A stretch of 60,346 nt of DNA from Jatrophihabitans sp. (GTDB taxonomy: Bacteria > Actinomycetota > Actinomycetes > Mycobacteriales > Jatrophihabitantaceae): assembly GCA_025924515.1 (NCBI GenBank), contig JAICIE010000006.1, positions 1 through 60,346 on the forward strand, in the 5' to 3' direction. Position numbers and translations under genes: made by a program. The notes below the pieces were generated by a model. It was not told where the DNA came from. It worked only from the letters and a program-made list of their open reading frames with translations, and did not search any database. Of the stretch, positions 58,648 to 60,346 are shown piece by piece; the first letter of the stretch is position 1, and each line of letters starts with the position of its first letter.

Positions 58648-59847
58648 ATGAAGCCGTCGGAGATGTGGCAGCTCGTCCACGTGGGCAGGCCTGCGCCGCC
58701 GTACGGAGTCCGAGCGCTCGCCCGCTGCTATTCGATCGAGGATCTCGCCCGCCTCGCCCGGCGCCGTCTGCCTGCGGGCGCGCTCGGTTACCTCGACGGC
58801 GGCGGCGAGGACGAGTGGACGCTGCGGCGCAACCGCGGGGCGTTCGCGGAGTTGGAGATCCTGCCGCGCGTGCTGGCGGACGTCAGCACGGTCGACACCA
58901 CCGCCTCGGTGTTGGGCGCGACGCTGCCGGTACCGATCGTGCTGGCTCCGGTCGGGGCGCCCCGGCTGTTCCATCACGAGGGCGAGCTGGCCGCGGCGCG
59001 AGCGGCGCGCGGCGCGGGCATTCCGTACGGCATCTCGACCCTGTCGACCCAGCCGCTGGAAGCCGTGGCCGCCGCGACCGACGGGCCGCTGTGGTTTCAG
59101 CTGTACGCGTGGGGCGACCGGGGGCTGTCGAAGGAACTGGTCCAACGGGCGCACGCGGCGGGGTATCGGGCGTTGCTGGTCACGGTCGACTCGACGGTCC
59201 GGTCGCACCGCGAGCGCGAGCTGCGGCACGGGATCGTCCTGCCCACCCCCAACCTCACCCCGCGCACCGTGCTCGACGGAGCGCGGCATCCGCGCTGGGC
59301 CTGGCGCTTCCTCACGTCGTCCGCGCTGGGCTTCCCGAACCTGTCGATGAGCGGCCCGATCTCACACACCCGGCTGAGCGACATGTTCGACGGCAGCCTG
59401 ACCTGGGAGGACCTGCGCTGGATCCGCGAGGTCTGGCCTGGGCCGGTCGTCCTGAAGGGGGTGCTTCGGGCCGGCGATGCCAAGCGGGCCGCCGACGAGG
59501 GCGTCGCGGGCGTGGTCGTCTCCAACCACGGCGGCCGCGAGCTCGACCACTCGGCCGCCACCGTCGACGTGCTGCCCGAGGTCGTCGACGCGGTCGGTGA
59601 CCGGATCGAGGTGTTCGTCGATTCCGGTATCCGCCGCGGAACCGACATCCTGGCTGCGCTGGCGCTGGGCGCTCGGGCCGTGCTGGTGGGGCGCGCCTAT
59701 CTGTACGGCCTGGCCGCGGCCGGCGAGCCCGGCGTGCGGTACGCGATCGACATCCTGAGCGAGGAGCTACGGGTCGCGATGGCGCTCAGCGGCGTCGCCA
59801 CGATCGCCGACGTCGGCCGGGACCTGGTCCGGCGCATCCGTCCCTGA
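58648..59847 (+). CDS. FMN-dependent alpha-hydroxy-acid oxidase/dehydrogenase family protein
   Basis: 399 residues (PF01070). Catalytic Lys in PVVLKGVLRAGDA, the His-x-x-Arg signature in SNHGGRELDHS, DSGIRRGTDILAALALGARAVLVGRAYLYG at the FMN phosphate site, and PVGAPRLFHHEGELAAARAA in the barrel. Lactate, glycolate, mandelate or a peptide (MftD-type) substrate cannot be told apart. The first copy of a 13-bp tandem repeat contains its stop codon. Confidence 0.88.
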   Translation: MKPSEMWQLVHVGRPAPPYGVRALARCYSIEDLARLARRRLPAGALGYLDGGGEDEWTLRRNRGAFAELEILPRVLADVSTVDTTASVLGATLPVPIVLAPVGAPRLFHHEGELAAARAARGAGIPYGISTLSTQPLEAVAAATDGPLWFQLYAWGDRGLSKELVQRAHAAGYRALLVTVDSTVRSHRERELRHGIVLPTPNLTPRTVLDGARHPRWAWRFLTSSALGFPNLSMSGPISHTRLSDMFDGSLTWEDLRWIREVWPGPVVLKGVLRAGDAKRAADEGVAGVVVSNHGGRELDHSAATVDVLPEVVDAVGDRIEVFVDSGIRRGTDILAALALGARAVLVGRAYLYGLAAAGEPGVRYAIDILSEELRVAMALSGVATIADVGRDLVRRIRP

Positions 59848-59918
59848 CCGCCGTCCCTGACCGCCGTCCCTGACCGCCGTCCCTGACCGCCGTCCCTGAC
59901 CGCCGTCCCTGACCGCCG
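59841..59918. repeat. Six perfect tandem copies of a 13-bp unit
   Basis: The unit TCCCTGACCGCCG occurs six times without interruption. The first copy supplies the last codons and TGA of the alpha-hydroxy-acid oxidase gene, so the array is built outward from a gene end. Each copy carries a TGA, and 13 bp is not a multiple of three, so expansion adds stops in all frames on the plus strand. It is likely variable in length. Confidence 0.95.
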
Positions 59919-60001
59919 CAAGCTCCGGAGTCCGCGAGCGGTCAGCGGCCTGGCCCCCGATTCGCCGGCCGCGACCGGATGGCGCGAGGCTTGCCGCGCG
60001 C

Positions 60002-60071
60002 GGTTTGCATTCGGGATCCGGGTCGGCAAACGCGGCAATCGGCGGGCCAGCCCGTTTGCCGAATGCAAACC
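60002..60071. repeat. Nested inverted repeat
   Basis: GGTTTGCATTCGG (60002-60014) is the exact reverse complement of CCGAATGCAAACC (60059-60071). Inside, CGGCAAACG (60024-60032) is the exact reverse complement of CGTTTGCCG (60053-60061), and the inner right arm overlaps the outer right arm by three bases, so the two stems may compete. Possible terminator, or a mobile or regulatory palindrome between the oxidase and dnaK. Confidence 0.75.
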
Positions 60072-60188
60072 ACGGCGTGAGCGACCAGCCGGGACGCGGC
60101 GCTCCGACCGCGGCGCCGGCGTTCCCGGGGAGGCCCCACGACGAGACCACGGGCCGCCCTGTGATCCGGGTCACAGACAATTCGGGAA

Positions 60189-60209
60189 CTTGAGCCGTCC
60201 TGACTCAGT
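60189..60209 (+). promoter_or_regulatory. HAIR (HspR) element and dnaK promoter
   Basis: CTTGAGC-N7-ACTCAGT matches the HAIR consensus CTTGAGT-N7-ACTCAAG in 11 of 14 arm positions with exact spacing. TTGAGC within it can serve as -35, with a TGATAG-like -10 near 60215-60220. HspR repression of the dnaK operon is the known actinobacterial arrangement; hspR itself lies beyond the window. Confidence 0.75.
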
Positions 60210-60265
60210 TCTTCTGATAGCACTGTCCACAAGCTGTCCGTATCGAACTGAGGAGTTCCCGCACC

Positions 60266-60346
60266 ATGGCACGAGCCGTCGGCATCGACCTCGGTACCAC
60301 CAACTCCGTCGTCGCCGTCCTGTCCGGTGGCGAGCCGGAGGTCATC
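60266..60346 (+). CDS. dnaK: Chaperone DnaK, N-terminal part (runs off the window)
   Basis: The first 27 codons read [21 protein letters not shown], the invariant DnaK N-terminus with the phosphate-1 loop DLGTTNS. The ATG at 60266 has GAGGAG ten bases upstream. The rest lies beyond the right edge. HSP70 ATPase acting with DnaJ and GrpE in the cytoplasm. Confidence 0.97.
   Translation, partial: MARAVGIDLGTTNSVVAVLSGGEPEVI

Noticed and set aside
58648-59847. MftD of a mycofactocin cluster
   Set aside because: The fold fits the wider family, but no mftA, mftB, mftC or other mycofactocin gene lies nearby, so only the family name is used.

Overview
This is a 60-kb piece of a high-GC actinomycete chromosome. 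The evidence is the very high GC content, frequent GTG and TTG starts, the conserved block PBP / GT87 / rpsF-ssb-rpsR-rplI-dnaB, a mycobacterial-type (Fe-S) heterodisulfide-reductase-like protein, and an HspR-type HAIR element in front of dnaK. Genus cannot be assigned from the sequence alone. I found no rRNA, tRNA, transposase, prophage or CRISPR array. The one mobile element seen is an intein.

Layout. (1) 1-3200: a truncated gene end, then small metabolic genes on the minus strand (DHFR-like reductase, RidA, NmrA-type oxidoreductase, P-loop kinase-like protein). (2) 3200-9700: a selenium/formate block. selD faces a three-gene formate dehydrogenase operon (fdhA-fdhB-nrfD). The catalytic subunit is split in naive ORF calls by an in-frame TGA at 9091-9093, read here as selenocysteine. 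(3) 10155-18950: small zinc-ribbon gene, dnaB carrying a class 3 intein, ribosomal protein/ssb operon, GT87 glycosyltransferase and class A PBP. (4) 19066-22715: Fe-S reductase, LysR regulator and a small ORF. (5) 22727-27525: a LacI-controlled island with a homocysteine methyltransferase-like protein, an MSOX-type amine oxidase, a cysteine-dioxygenase-like protein and an amidohydrolase.

(6) 27582-58508 is the most interesting part: about 31 kb apparently devoted to methylated amines (glycine betaine, dimethylglycine, sarcosine or related compounds). It encodes an OpuC-type quaternary-amine ABC importer. It encodes a corrinoid methyl-transfer set (two non-pyrrolysine MttB-family methyltransferases, one corrinoid protein, one pterin-binding methyltransferase, one RACo-type activator, a DUF1638 protein) and a MetF-like reductase. 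It also encodes an oxidative set (GcvT-fused dimethylglycine-dehydrogenase-like protein, ETF beta/alpha, a second FAD oxidoreductase, heterotetrameric sarcosine oxidase soxBDAG). C1-folate enzymes (purU, fhs, cyclodeaminase/cyclohydrolase-like) complete it, together with a nitrilase and a histidine-ammonia-lyase-like protein. Three IclR regulators are interleaved, and three distinct palindromic motifs lie in the promoters.

Inferred logic: imported betaine is demethylated either to a corrinoid protein and on to methyl-THF, or oxidatively to methylene-THF. The C1 units pass through methenyl-/formyl-THF to formate (PurU, Fhs), and the selenoprotein formate dehydrogenase in the same window can oxidise formate to CO2. 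The combination of an anaerobe-style corrinoid system with oxygen- or ETF-linked demethylases under one apparent IclR regulon is the best candidate for an undescribed system.

(7) 58509-60346: alpha-hydroxy-acid oxidase, a 13-bp tandem repeat, a nested inverted repeat, and the start of dnaK.
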